A stretch of 64,000 nucleotides of DNA. Origin: Porodaedalea pini (lineage: Eukaryota; Basidiomycota; Agaricomycetes; Hymenochaetales; Hymenochaetaceae). The notes beneath the pieces were generated by a model that made no database searches, was not told where the DNA came from, and saw nothing but the letters and a program-made list of their open reading frames with translations. Location of the stretch: positions 868,001 through 932,000 of the forward strand of contig NBAY01000001.1 in the NCBI GenBank assembly GCA_002794775.1. Reading direction: 5' to 3'. The translations under genes and the position numbers were made by a program. Positions 36,125 to 49,311 of this stretch are shown here, piece after piece; position 1 is the first letter of the stretch, and each line of letters starts with the position of its first letter.

Positions 36125-38712
36125 ATGCTGCAAATTGAGGTCTCAGATCCCTCGCCGGAGCCAGCCCGTGCTCCGACGCTGTCTGACTTGAGCAGGAATG
36201 CCTCTGTCATTTCCTCATCATCCAGCTCAAGCTCGACCAGCTCGTTCGTCCTCAACACTCCGCGTCCTCGCCCCGTCCGCACATTCTCCTCGCCGAGGTC
36301 GCTCAGCCGTGACGCGCCACCGACGCCGCGGTCGACGAGACCTCCCGCATATCTCGCGAAGGAGCTCGGTCTCGCTGAAGGCAATGACAGCTATGCGGAT
36401 CTTAAGAAACGGGCCCAGTCACGGTCGAAATCCAGGGCTCGGACAAAGTCGCGGAATAGCTCTGCTGGCTTCAAGCTCGAAGTGAATGACTTTGAATTTG
36501 GTGAAATCTTGGGCGAGGGATCGTACTCCACGGTGCGTGTCAGCGCAGTATGCTGCGCGGTCTGATTCTCACACTTCTGTGCAGGTTGTCCACGCCATAT
36601 ATCCTCCGACTGAACAGGAATATGCCATCAAAATACTCGACAAGGGACATCTGAAACGAGTCAACAAGACGCATACCGCCATCGCAGAGAAGAACACGCT
36701 GGTTCGCTTAGGTTCTGGCCACCCGGGTATCGTGAGGCTACATTGGGCTTTTCATGATGAGTGGAGCTTATGTACGTATATGCTACACCTTGTACGGAGC
36801 CTGGGTCTGACTTAGAAATACCTTGCAGACTTCGTTCTTGACCTCGCGAAAAATGGCGAACTTCAGAGTCGAATATCTAGGCTCGGTTCTCTGTCGCTCT
36901 CTTGCGCTCGCTATTATGCAGCCCAAATAGTCGATGCTGTGGCTTACATGCATTCTAGGGGTGTAATACATCGGTATGATATCAGCTTAGTTTGGTGGCA
37001 GATCTTCTTACGTCCGCGATAGCGATTTGAAGCCGGAAAACTTGTTGCTGGATGACAATATGCGGTTAAAAATCACTGACTTCGGGACCGGCAAGCTACT
37101 CGAAGATGGATCGGAGCGTGCGGGCACGTTCGTTGGGACAGCACAATATGTTTCACCTGAATTATTGACTACTAATAACACGTCAAAAGCGTGAGTACAT
37201 ATCTTGTCGCGATTTTCAGCTTCGTAACGAGAACATCGATTGATTCCATGCGTTCTTCCTCTCCTCAGATCGGATATTTGGGCTGTTGGATGCATCATCT
37301 TTCAGATGATCGCGGGGAAATTTCCTTTTCACGCGTTATCGGAATATTTAATGTGGCAGAAGGTCAAGAACTTGGAGTATACCTTTCCCGACGGCTTTGA
37401 CGAAGTGGCGAAGGACCTGGTGCAGAAGCTTCTGGTGAGTGTGAACGCTACCATTTTCTCTCTCAGGGGCTGATACAGCTCCCACCAAGGTCATTGATCC
37501 CACTCAACGCCTTGGAGCCGGTGAGCCTGGGACACCATATGATATGGATGCACTTCGTCGCCACCCCTTTTTTGAAAGCATCAACTGGGAAACACTTTGG
37601 TCTGTTCCTGCTCCACCTATGGAAGCTGGTTTGGTGAAGAAGGACCATCCCCTCTCCGAGCATACTTATGACGTTGGTGTTGCATGGGAACAGCTTGTTG
37701 GGAATATGGGCGACTCTAACGAGAACAATTCACCATGGACCGATGAGGATAGTGACCTGGCGTCTGAGAATGGCACAGTCAATGGATACCCGTTTTCTGG
37801 TGGCGGTGGGGAGATAGGACCGCTTGACATTGTGCCTTCACCGATTAGCCCGGCTCATAATGCTGCATCCGTCGACGAGGCAGAATCGCGTGGTCGTGTT
37901 GGCCTTTCATCTGCTTCTCCGAACATCGGCAAGGGTCAGCAATCCTCTCACCCTATTCATATACCGCCCCGCGACACAGCTTTGCGCGATTCGGTTGTCT
38001 CATCCGGATCTGCGACGAGTTCATCGGAAGGATCACCTGTGGGTCGTCTCAATGCGTCAGTGGGCGCAATATCACTCTCTCCTGAGAATGACCGCGGTCG
38101 CGATCGAGCGACGACGCCAATCCAACTCACTGTCCCACCCGACGCGCAGTGGGACGCGCTTCTCGCACCCGGAGAGAAGCTCGTATTCCACGCCCCCGTT
38201 GAGCTCAAGAGCCGCACACGCCGGCTGACGGCAACGCTACTACCAATTCCGGCGACGCAGAATAGGCCAAAGATAAGGCACCTTGTTCTGACGACACAAC
38301 GGTTGGTGTGCGTGAAGGTAAAGCATAATCGGAAGATATCCGTGAAGAGCGAGGTACTGCTGCGGAGTCCTGCTGTTGGGAAGGAAGGCAGAGATGACAG
38401 GAAGGATAAGGAGAGGGAGAAGGAGCGGGACACGCGGCCCGTTATTACGAGCGTCGTGGCAAAGGGCCAAAGAGCCTTCATCGTCATGACGGTTTGTCCT
38501 TTCAATTTTATCTTCTTGAGAAAAGAGGCTTACTCTTTTTCTCGCAGACAGCAAAGCCGCAGCAATATGCAACTGAACCGGAGATGGTTCAGCGGTGGAT
38601 TGAAGAAATTGGCAATTTCATCAAACCAGAAGACGTACCTCAGGTTCCGGCGTTTTCCTCTGGGCCAATATTAGCCCCACCGCTACTGAACGGACAGCCA
38701 TCTCGGACTTGA
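36125..38712 (+). CDS. PDK1: 3-phosphoinositide-dependent kinase PDK1 (Pkh-type AGC kinase), 7 exons, 746 aa
   Basis: Exons: 36125-36532, 36585-36771, 36829-36973, 37023-37190, 37269-37434, 37490-38491, 38548-38712; the sum is 2241 nt, in frame. PDK1 phosphorylates the activation loop of other AGC kinases (S6K/Ypk/Sch9/PKC) at the membrane. Residues 1-125 are Ser/Pro/Arg-rich and disordered. The kinase domain starts at [15 protein letters not shown]; catalytic Lys152 in [20 protein letters not shown] with Asp248, DFG at 266-268 (ITDFGTGK), [11 protein letters not shown] in the activation loop, then [20 protein letters not shown] ~200-residue acidic/Ser linker follows. The C-terminal part (about 530-740) starts with [14 protein letters not shown] and [12 protein letters not shown], a PH domain as in PDK1. 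In-frame codons exist upstream of the ATG, but no earlier ATG. Single highly conserved gene among lineage-specific ones. Confidence 0.93.
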
Positions 38713-41372
38713 CCGGCTCTTCCACCGTCTTAAAGCGATACCTCTGACCTTCCTTCCCATCCATACCTTACTGCGCACTTTCCTCCATACGTTCCAATTC
38801 GATCTCGGGTCTTGATTTCCGCGCACGAACCATTCATTCCCCTTCTCCATTCCTCGTACTTGGGCCCTCGTAATTATTGTCCTTGGCTTGCATCACGTCC
38901 CATTAAGGATTACTCACTGCATCGCGTCTCATTCTGTAGCTTCTTCATCGCTTCATTATTCCTGTCTCGGTGTCATTCCACTCGCAGAACATTCAATACA
39001 AGACATAATATGTAGCATGTGTATCATGTATACCGTAAAGTAAATGGCGACATTGTTCAGCGAAATAATTTGGTCTGTATAGGACGACATTGATGTTTTA
39101 AATCGGATGTTATATATTCAGAGACGGTACAGAGCGCAGTTCTCGGTGGCGCCGCTGTCTTTGTGATATCGGTGCATTCTAGCGCCTCCCAGAGGACCTG
39201 CCTAGCTTGAGTTATAAAGGAGTGTGACGTATGGCTGCAGATGACTCTTTCACAACATACGCTGATGTTGAAATGTACAAAAAATATTCGCGGTATGTCA
39301 CGCATGGGTGAACAGCGCTAGCTATGATACCACTATAAAAGTATAGAAATTTACCTACATGCCAGGCTTCCAAGTTTCCGACCTATAGCGGGGACTTGTA
39401 CCAGGCTTAGGCATGCATGAAGAAGGTCGACATCTACGGTCGTGCCTATTGACTCCTTATATATTTTCCGAATCTATTTTGATTTGGATGCTTCTGGATG
39501 TCAGCACGGTGTAGAATTCAAAGAAGCACGGTGCTTTCAGTAAGTCTCTTGCAAACCTCGAGATCCCGCTACCAAGCATTTTTTTGAGATGTTATAAACA
39601 CTTGCGGTTTACACAAAGCGAGCAACTTGAGTTTCCACACTGGCTACTAGTATGTTCAGTGCTTTTAGCAGTTATATAGATTGAACACGATTGAATATAG
39701 CGACCAAAACTTTGTGCTTGTATTCTTTCTAAATCACCAAAACTATACGCGGCGCAGAGAAGCATATTTTTACAATTAGTCACCTACAGATTAGTACTCC
39801 GAGTTCATTCCAGTCACATAGCCTCGAAGACTAGGCCGGAGCGCAGTAGAATGCCGTTACGCCAATCCTACGATCGATAACAGTGTTACAGTGAGATTGC
39901 ACCAGGAGTACATTTCGTGCAGGCAGACTAATGTCTCGCTCCCCTCTCCGAATTCGGGCCGAGATCCGCCTCTCCCAGTTGCTATCGCCGAGACAAGGTG
40001 CCTTGACGGCGGTGAGGTGGAGCTTACCGTGATGCTTGACGAGGTTGCAGCACTCGAGCACATTGAAGCTGATGATGAGCGGTTATCGATGCGCATGTCC
40101 TCGAGCGTCGGCAAGGAATTTTGAAGGCCGGTGTCCGTTTACATATTCTCCCCGTCAGCCTCATTTAGTTTCCATAATTCCGTAGAAACTACATCCGGTA
40201 GGTAATAGGCCTGAGAGGATTTCGAGCCGGAATTTCATGTCCTGAACATCTATGATATCTCCTTGGGTGTAGCGAACAAGGGTGACGGAAACTCACGAAA
40301 ACTGCCTAACACTATTCTGGTTCCCTTTAATAGCTTTTACGGGTCAGACGCTTAGCTGAAAATAGCGATCAGAAATCCGAGAGCACTTGCCATGTTCTAG
40401 ATACTCCTATGTATGAGACGAAGGTTTCCGATAGAACGTCATAATGTACTCGCCTGGACTAGTACCTAGAACTCCTCCTTGTGCCGAAGAGTAGGTCGGA
40501 ACTGAGCTCAAGAAGTATCGCGTCTAGCGTAATCGAAGACATCTCGGTTCAGTATACCTATCAAGGCTATTTCCACCAAAACAGTTCGAGCACCGGCACC
40601 TACCATCGTCTTCGGCATGCACTTTTGCCGGCACGCGCTCGTGATACATTCCGGGAAGAAATACAACATTTTGAAGACAATGGCAGTACAGTGTTCGTCG
40701 AGTGGCCTCAGCTAGCTCTTAGGTCCTGATGAATCTGTGACACTTCAGCCATCGGCGATGATGACTCAAATCGAGTTCATCTAGGCCTTCCCGTACAATC
40801 GTCCAAGACCTTATACAGAGGCTTTGAATCTCATTTCTATCTCGCGATCGATAACTGACTATACGATTATGAGTTGACAAAGCGTTGAAGTTATTGCCGA
40901 GGAAACTCACTTTTATGGGCGGCGGAAGGATACCGAAGGAAGTTTATGAAGTTAGGCAATTAGTGCAGTAGAGACATATTACGGCACAGCCAGAGAATAT
41001 TCGTGACATTGCTCTCTTCCTCAAGACACACTCCGATATAGCGAACATAGAAAATTTTACTCAAGAGAAGATGATCGATCATGATAGAACAGTGTCCTCG
41101 TGACTGCGCTACCTTAGAAAAACATGATCATGAAACACGCATGCGACGCCGAAGCTTTCGGTGTTCTGGCACAGTACGCGAATTATGAGTAGATCTCAGC
41201 ATCGATAACCATGAATTGACCGGACCAGACATACACGCACAACAAACCAGAAGCATCCATCCGATCAGCAACCGCCATAAATGGAACGTATCAGCACTCG
41301 CAAAACCAAGCGAAGAACTAGAAGAGATTATATAGTATTTTTTTTTCCGAAATGCCATAAGGATAGATGATT
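38713..41372. other. 2.66 kb without a recognised gene
   Basis: Contains the PDK1 and ILV6 3' flanks (the two genes converge). Plus-strand frames 39891-40124 (ends in a Met/Ser-rich acidic stretch) and 40481-40729 are the least random-looking, but neither starts convincingly nor matches a family I know. They could be scraps of a decayed gene. Confidence 0.45.
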
Positions 41373-42629
41373 TTAACCCGGAGGTAGGAGGCTGGCGTCA
41401 ACTGCAGTAGTATCAGCCGACTCGTCTTTGGCCTGTGACGCAATGGGTGTACGAGGCATGACCATTGTACCTAATGAAGTGGTTACATTCATGACTAGGA
41501 TGAAAAGACTGATCTGATAAATACCTGTACGAGCCGACTCGATAATACCAAACGGCTTGAGAAGACTCAAGAAAGCCTCAACACGAGTCGTTTTGCCGCT
41601 CATTTCGACGATCACGCTGTTTTCACTGACGTCGACGATGCGAGCACCAAACTGCTCCGCGAGGACGTTGACCGAATGCAGATGCTGGTGCTTGAGGCGG
41701 AGCGCCTCTGCGGCCGTGAGTGGAGGAGGTGCGCTCGAGCCAGCGTTTGTGCTGTGCTCGAAGTTCTCAGCGAGCGCGACCTCCTGCTCGAACGTGAGCG
41801 AGCGATCCTCCAGCGCAGCGTCCGGATCAGGAACAGGCTGAGCGAAGGCATGACCCTGGCGCGGGTCATGCGTAGGTCCGCCGACGAGCTGAGCTTCGAG
41901 GTAATCTGGTCCAAGGATGGACACTTTTACAAGAAGCAGTTCACGAGAAATGCAGCGTGTGTCCGTGTAATCCAACACGGCCCATACCGGTACCTGGACC
42001 GCAATCAATTTATAATATATAGCTCGGGAGGTGGTCCGATAAGACATACGAGATCCTCGAGTTGCCTCCGCGCCTGTTCAACGACACCATCCTGGCCATT
42101 CAAAACAATACACATCCTACTGAGGTCACGGATCTCGGTCGAGCAAACAACGAGCGAGTCGATATTGAAGCCGCGAGCGGCCAAGATTCCAGACACCCGT
42201 GATAGTACACCCGGTTCATTCTGCACAAGACAGTTGAACACATGCCTATAAGCCAGAAACAAAGCCTGTCAGTAAAAATTCCGACTGCAAGATAGCGTGT
42301 CCCGACTGCTCTACGCGCTTTTTAAATGGCTGCAAGCTCGGGGGTGGCGTATTGTAGAGGATATTCGTTACCGCTTCCTCTGCCGACCGTGAGCGTGGAA
42401 GATCTGTTGCAGGAAGTGGGGCGGGGCGGGAGTGGGTGTACTTGTAGGTGAGAGCAGAAGTCGAGTCCTCGATTGGTGGGGGCGGCTTTGGGATTTTTTC
42501 TTCACAACGCAGTGCCGATGCGCTGAATGGACGTGAACGGTGAGCTTTGAATGCACGCGTTGCAGGCCGGAACTGAGCGGCCAGTCTCATCGCCATTGCT
42601 AGAGCTTTAGACCTCGAGCAACGAGTCAT
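41373..42629 (-). CDS. ILV6: Acetolactate synthase regulatory (small) subunit, 4 exons, 361 aa
   Basis: Exons (minus): 42307-42629, 42050-42245, 41525-41993, 41373-41470; the sum is 1086 nt, in frame. It binds the catalytic subunit Ilv2 in mitochondria and gives valine feedback control of branched-chain amino acid synthesis. The N-terminus is Arg/Ser/Ala-rich with few acids, a mitochondrial presequence (about 1-40). The ACT domain starts HVFNCLVQNEPGVLSRVSGILAARGFNIDSLVV (about 110-180), the hallmark of IlvH/Ilv6, and continues PVWAVLDYTDTR. The second domain includes HQHLHSVNVLAEQFGARIVDVSENSVIVEMSGK and LLKPFGIIESARTG, then the short tail ending PPG. First intron uses a GTCGGG donor; the resulting VEQ before HVFNC is a small insertion compared with what I expect. 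Diverges from MFS-2. Confidence 0.93.
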
Positions 42630-43615
42630 TCAAAATTCAAAATTCGCGACTGTACACGTGGGAATGTGTGTGCGTGTCACTGCGTGACTTCGCCTGCTGG
42701 TCGCCGTTGAGCTTGTTTATCGTCCTCGCCATTAATTATCACACTAAAGCCAATAGCTCTCATCTATGTCTTTTCGAAGCCTAAGGGAGAGAAGATTCGT
42801 CAATAAACAAGCTTGCCAGAAATCTAGGAATATTAATGCGTCCCGAATGTTGTTCCTGTGACTAACCTCCGCGATCACTTGTCATTCACGATACAATGTG
42901 TATGGTCTCCTTTATTGTCATGTGAATTGTACTAACGGTTCATATGTTGCAGCTTAAACAACGCATCTTCTATCAGAGCACGCTCCAACCGCGGGCCGCA
43001 TGCATATCTCACGGAGCTATCACTCTATCACTAAACCTCTAAACAAGCATAATCTCAGTACTTGAGCTTCTATCGCCTCGACCCTTGAAATGCATTTCTC
43101 GTGTCTTATTCGACCAGTCTTGACATTTGGATGATCCTGAGCAACTATCGCTCTGCGGTGCTCGTGTATCTCGCATAAGTGAGAAGAAGAGTCCGAATTG
43201 TCTCGTCAAAAATGATAACGGACATTCCAATATTGAAAGACAAGGTCTGTAAGGAGGGAGGTGAGGATGTATTGCTTTCTTGTGTCTTTCGAAACTTGAC
43301 TGTCCTTGCATTCAGGCTTTTTTTTTTTTTTGGCTTCAAGCTTAAGCCGCTCAAGTGTACTGCCACGCGGCTCGCATCGGCGTGAGTTTTGAGTACGGGA
43401 AGATACGTCACCCCGAATCGCATTTGAGGGTGCAAGTTTCGGCTATGTATCCTCCGAGCACGAGGAACGGGTCGGAGCACATGATCATAAAGTCTGGCGG
43501 AAACGATCAAAATGCGACAATTTTTTGTGGAGTCATTTTTTTCACAGGTCCGACTTTAAAATCAGCTTGGCAAAGCTGCCACCGCTACCCTCACAACCTC
43601 CCGCGACAATTCGCC
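42630..43615. other. Divergent intergenic region between ILV6 and MFS-2
   Basis: About 1 kb holding both promoters. A T-run of 13 at 43319-43331 is the only marked feature. Open frames here overlap one another and look random. Confidence 0.5.
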
Positions 43616-46016
43616 ATGTCAACCCTAGACGTCTCTCATGGTCCCAGTAAGGTAGACGTCGAGAAAAACTCGCCGAGTAGCGAAGCTAGATCGTTAGCAG
43701 ACTCTGTACTTGCAGACGATGTCCTCGAAAATCCCGGTGACGGTGTCGATAGTGTGTATGAGCGGAAAAGTCATTTGAGTGGGTTGCTCTTACTCCCTAC
43801 TCTAGTCTCTGGCTTATACGACACTCTTCTCCAGTTAATCAATGCCTTCAGCATGAGATTGGTTTTGGTCGCTACCAATGGGAGCTTTTTATTTTGTCGG
43901 GCTTCGGGTGGTTGGCGGATAGTGAGCTTCATTCACATATAAGGATTCGCTTGTCACTCATACATAATTGATATGCAGATTTGTGGCTGCAGGGAGTGGC
44001 GGTCGTCCTTCCGCAAGTGGAGACAGATCTGGATCCGCCTAGGGTCGAGTATGTCACACTCTCCCTGTACGTAGGACTCATCATCGGCGCAACAACGTGG
44101 GGCAGTCTCGCAGACGTGATTGGGCGAAAGGTCTCATGGCAGATTACTCTTTTTTTATCTGTGATCTCTCCATTTTTTTTTTCACTTTATGGTGTTGGCT
44201 CAACTGCGACGGGTATATATAGGGTTTGTTTGGTATCGCTGCAGGAGGCGCGCCGAACTTTGTCGCGCTTTGCTCGCTTATTGCATGTGTCGGGTTTGGC
44301 GTTGGTGGAAAGTGAGCTCCTTTACCTAGTTTGTCAGACTATGAGATTGAGTTCTAATTTTCCAGCTTGCCTGTGGATGGTATGCTCGAGATTCGGATTG
44401 ATTGAATGATATCTCAGATTGCTCTAGGCGCTCTTTTCCTGGAGCACATCCCGCAGTCTCACCAGGTTCGTTTCTGGAACTGATTTTGTTTGAAAGTCCG
44501 GCTCATTTCGGACTAAAGTGGCTGTTGACTTTCCTTTCTGCGTTCTGGTCCGTTGGCCAGTTAATCGGCTCACTCATTGTCTGGGTATTCATTGCTAATT
44601 ATCCGGCGGATAAGGGTTGGAGATATTCTCTGTATGTTCTGATCTTCTTCGTCTTTTACTAATACCGACTTCCTGTTCACACTTACTCCTTTGCCTAGTT
44701 ACACTATGTAAGTGAATAGCCCATTGAAGTTTAGACACGATTGCTCACTTTGGTTCTTTTAGGGGCTGCTTGACGTTTGGGATGTTCTTTTGTCGCTACA
44801 TTATTTTTGAGCTTCAGGAGTCTTCCAAGTATCTGGTTGCTTCCGGCCGAGACGAGGAGGCGATTCAAGTCTTGCAATACATTGCTAAGCGCAACGGAAG
44901 GACCATCACGCTAACAACAGAAAAGCTGTTGGCTATATCGGAAGGCTCCACCAAAGGGCCTAGAGACGCCTCTATATGGTCCTCGTTCAAGAGGTCGTTC
45001 TCTCAGTTTTCTCTGTAAGCGATCCATTCAAGTGTGGTCCTTCGAATTGACCATTAGATTTTTTTTCAATAAAGTGCGCATGTTCGTCCACTCTTCTCAA
45101 CGAGGAGGCTCGGTATCAACTCTTCGCTCACTATTTTCATCTGGGGGTAACTGATTTCAATTACGAACTTCCAGCTCATGAACTGACTGATGGCCTTCAG
45201 AATTATCGGGCTCGCATACCCTCTTTTCAACGGTTTCCTTCCGCTCTACCTTTCCGATCGCCTTTCTTCGAGTTCCACGAATCAGACGTATCGCGACTAC
45301 AGTATAACGTCTGTCTGTGGTATTCCGGGCTCGATTATTGCATGCATTCTGGTCGATTGGACACGGAAATCTGGAAAGATCGCAATTGGGGGCAGGAAGA
45401 TGGCGCTTGCGATTTCTACAGCTCTTACGGGCCTGTTCCTCTTCCTGTTTACGACGGCCAGTGACGAAGCATCGAACCTCGGTTATTCGTGTGCGTCGAC
45501 CTTGACGCAGTGAGTGAGATTTCGTCGCCTTTGCCTAAGATACACAAACTAACTCAACGCGCGAAATCAGAAATGCGGTGAGTAGTGTGCTCTACGGACA
45601 TGTGGCTAGCGTATTTAACAAAATGTGTTCCAGATGTACGGTGTGCTTTACGCCTACACGCCGGAGGTTTTCCCCGCCCCACATAGGGGAACGGGTGACG
45701 CGCTTTGCTCTGCCTTCAATCGTATCACAGGGATCTTAGCACCTGTTATAAAAATGACAACGACGAACCGTGATGGCAGCGCGTCGAGCATCGGGCCGAA
45801 CGCGTGTGTTCTGCTACTGCTTCTCGTTCTTGGTCGTCATTTCTAATTTGTATTGCTTCAGACCCGTATTCGTATCGGCTTCGCTATTCATGGTATCGGC
45901 TTTCCTTACTCTTCTGCTGCCGATCGAGGTGACCTTCTTAACTCCTCGCCTGTGTTCTTCAGCTCATAAGGTACTTCTTTTCTCTTCCGAAGACCGCTGG
46001 AAAGGCTGCGCTTTAA
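43616..46016 (+). CDS. MFS transporter of the sugar-transporter-like type, copy 2, 15 exons, 531 aa
   Basis: Exons: 43616-43778, 43835-43921, 43979-44160, 44223-44311, 44366-44379, 44428-44465, 44519-44631, 44699-44707, 44763-45014, 45075-45146, 45201-45509, 45571-45577, 45634-45803, 45862-45928, 45993-46016; the sum is 1596 nt, in frame. It matches MFS-1 exon by exon; only the first exon (3 nt longer) and the eleventh (3 nt shorter) differ in size. Shared marks include LADVIGRKVSWQIT, GGAPNFVALCSLIACVG, EHIPQSHQ, DEEAIQVLQYIAKRNGR, HVRPLFSTRRLGI, YTPEVFPAPHRGTGDAL and the end ETAGKAAL. An integral plasma- or organelle-membrane carrier, substrate unknown. The paralogue is 32 kb away on the opposite strand. 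Confidence 0.9.
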
Positions 46017-47146
46017 GGGGCTGGAGCTCGATTTTTCAGGGCCATTCGAAAAAGGATGGGTCCTGTTGTTATGATTATTTGTTCTCTGAAGAGTGGGTCG
46101 ATTCCTCCACTCGCACTCCCACATTATCTTCCCGTGTGGATCTGTTCGCTATACACAGCACGGCGGATGGGTTCTCCGTGTATCTTCTTGTATTAAAAGG
46201 AAGACGACGAAGATTTCACGAGGCATGGATCTTGCAAACGTATTTTCATCTATGGACCAAACATATCGTGCGCCTCGGGGATGCCGCCTCGCGTTTGATC
46301 GTATTCAGTGTTCTTCGTACTTACTAAACGCTCTGCTACACATTTCATAAAGGTCTCCTATCTTGCGACTACGCTGTAGGCTGGATGCCCCAGTTGCAAC
46401 CTCGGTCTTTAGCTTCCGGATACTGTATGCCAGAGAAATTCTCTACTATGAGAGACTCGAGGAAGGGCACAAGCAATCAGGGCTTACGCGTCGACAGCTG
46501 CATAAAATGCTCGGTCTGGACTGACCATGAATTGCAAGTTGCATCTTTCAACTGAAGCAATGATACAAATCGGCGTGCCCCCCCCTGATCAAGAAGGTGG
46601 AAAGTACACAAGCGCTGCTTTAAGTCATGTAACTGGACCCTTGAGCTCTTTGTATTACACGTGAGGACCGATGTATCGCTTTGGTTCGTCCGATGATAAC
46701 CGGAGTTCGCTTCATACTTCTGCAACCGGCAATGCTTCTTGAAAATTATCTCAGAAATCTACGCGTCAATCAGGTGTACCGTCCTTATCTCCTGTAGCTG
46801 CTGGCTTGATTGAAGCCTCATTGGACGTAACCAATGGATGTGGCGCGTCTTGCTTTGGAGGCATTTTCTAGGCTGTCGACCTTAACGGAAGGTTTCGAGG
46901 ACTGTGATGAAAGAACGGATCGAGCTCTGGGAAATTCGCATCCACCCCTTGATATTCGTAATGGGGTCCTGGTCAAACGAGGTAGCATCTATTTGAAGCC
47001 TTTATATTCACGAGGGCATTCTGTAGCTTTCTACCTCCGCAGTACTTCAATCCGAGAACTATATAGGCCACCCTTCGTCCCCCTCTTGAGCTGAGTCATC
47101 CCTCTCGTTGGTCCTTGACTGCACGACGCCGAAAGTCGCGCGCAGT
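46017..47146. other. Intergenic, no gene recognised
   Basis: About 1.1 kb after MFS-2. A frame at 46834-47094 (plus) is unremarkable. It should include the promoter of the DUF6534 gene. Confidence 0.5.
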
Positions 47147-49156
47147 ATGCCTTCTACACTTGGCCAAGCTCTTTTGAACGAAACGCTCGGAGCTATTTTC
47201 TTGGGTGGAATGGCATCTGGAGTGTGCGTCCACTGATTATATGTTACGCAACCCGGACTCGTTCGATCTTTCGTTCCGCATAGATTGTTCGGACTGACTT
47301 CAGTTCAGACCTTCCTCTACTACAAGCATTCTAGAAGGGATATAATCGTGCTGAAGGTCGTGGTAAGCGTATCTGAGGGCTGTACGACTATGTCCAATGT
47401 GCTCAAGATTGAATACAGGTCGGCATTTTATGGTTAGCACTCAGCTTTATGTTGCCAGAGTTCCGGAACGAAATCGTAACCCAGGATATTGAACGCCTTG
47501 CATCTCGCATTCACTGTTCACGCTTTATACTTCTACTTGATCACGAGTTACGCGGATCCGATTGCTCTACTCTCGCCAGTGTGGTGAGTCGCGACTTCAT
47601 TTTCAAGTCTACATTAGCACTAAATCACCCGAAGGAGTATTGTCGTAGGTGTCAAATACTTCTCCAGCTGGAACTCGCCTTTTGACCACCTAAAATAGGC
47701 TGTCATTATAGTTAATGTGCGCCTTCCGCTCTTCGTTGGATGCTCCTACTAATAATCATCGTCCTCGAAGGTCATAGCCTACTTTATTATCGTCCTGTGA
47801 GTCTTGGCGAATTTGCAGACAAGGTTTGGCTGATTTCTGAATTTGACCTAGCGTGTACTCCTGGAGGATCTGGATCAGTGAGGGACGCTCAAAATTACCT
47901 ATGATGGCTGCTTAATATCACTGACTAGTCAGCGGAAAGGCATGGTATATGATCGTCATACCTGTATGTTTACTTTCTAAACTGCCGGTTTGATGAGATT
48001 GACTTCCTTCATCAGATTATTTTTGGGCTATCGAGTTTTGGTGCGTGCTTTTTGTTCATGTCGATACGCTTGACTGATTGTGTCGATTAGTATTCGGCAT
48101 TGGTAAGGAGCATGATAGAGAATCTTATCTAGTGATTGACTGTTTTCGTCTGCCAGTAATCGTGGCTGAAAGGTAACGTACCTTGCCTCCCGCGTGACTT
48201 GGAAGCTCATGTCAATTCAAGCTTCATGCTCGAAACCTTCGCTTCTCTCCACTCTGTTCAAGTGAGTTGTTCTCAACGCCCTTGAAGTGTTTGATACTCA
48301 TGGTTGCCAGTGGATGCTGTATTCCTCGTATGGAACGGCGGCAGTCAGCGACGCATATATCGCTTCGACGTTGTGGTTTTATTTGAAGAAAGGACGATCA
48401 GGCGTAAAAGCGTGAGTAAGAACAGGGACTCGAGAGCGGTGATTCGGTTACTTACAATCAGCGGTGCATAGTACGAACTCGATCGTGAACACGCTGATCC
48501 TGTACTGCACGAGCACGGGTGCTCTGGCATGTAGCATGCATATTTGCAATCTGATCACAGTACGTCTCGTGAATGATTGATCTGGACTACACTGACATTT
48601 TCCTTGCAGTACGCGACCATGAGCGGTAACTTTATATATATTGGAGTCTATGTCGTCGCAACCGGGCGTAAGTGTGCGAGTCACTCTGAAAGCGTCTGCT
48701 TATCATTTAATTTTAATAGTGTACACGAATGCTCTTCTAGCTACATTAAATGCACGCGAAACTCTTCGGTCGAAGAACGATGCTGTGCAGACCCTCCTGC
48801 CACTCAGCTTTTCAAATGCGACATCAGGGAGTCAATGTCAAGGCGTGCGTTTCCCAAATATTGCCAATATCAATGTGATGCAGCTAACAATGACGTCTAG
48901 ACGCCCTTTTCATCGACATTTTCGGTCAATTAAGCGAGCTCAAAGGGGCGGGCCGAGTGGAGCGAGGCCTTTCCGTGGCGCTCCAAGTAACTCTGATTGG
49001 CGGCACTTGAGACCAAGGTTGAGTCTTGCGCCGTATGCCAGTTTCGGACATGCTACTTTCGGATTGTGTTTCGCGTTTCGTGTTTCTATCCACTCATCTT
49101 TCGGACCGGGTTTTTCCCTCATACACTCCATATTTAAAAAGACATTAATATTCTAG
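47147..49156 (+). CDS. DUF6534-type seven-helix membrane protein (3' end and one exon unresolved)
   Basis: Begins MPSTLGQALLNETLGAIFLGGMASG, the usual N-terminus of this Agaricomycete family, then VLFGLTSVQTFLYYKHSRRD, VGILWILNALHLAFTVHALYFYLITSYADPIALLSPVW. Later exons give RVYSWRIWISE, LETFASLHSVQ, YGTAAVSDAYIASTLWFYLKKGRSGV, STNSIVNTLILYCTSTGALACS, YATMSGNFIYIGVYVVATG and YTNALLATLNARE, the end signature of the family. After PVW the next exon near 47697 does not rejoin in frame with an obvious splice choice: the phase is one base off. So there is either a non-obvious splice or a frameshift. The end I give is where the last frame closes; true homology stops near 48770. Function of DUF6534 proteins is unknown. 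Confidence 0.65.
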
Positions 49157-49311
49157 CTGCGCCTGGTGTCGATCTCAAGGATATGAGTCTTGCTTGAACC
49201 ATATGCTGCTTTCGGACATGCTGCTTTCGGACTGGCTGCCTTAAGATTGGGTTTTTTCCGTCCCTGACGCGGCCCCTTCTCGGCCCCTTCTCCCCCCATG
49301 CAAAAAGACTC

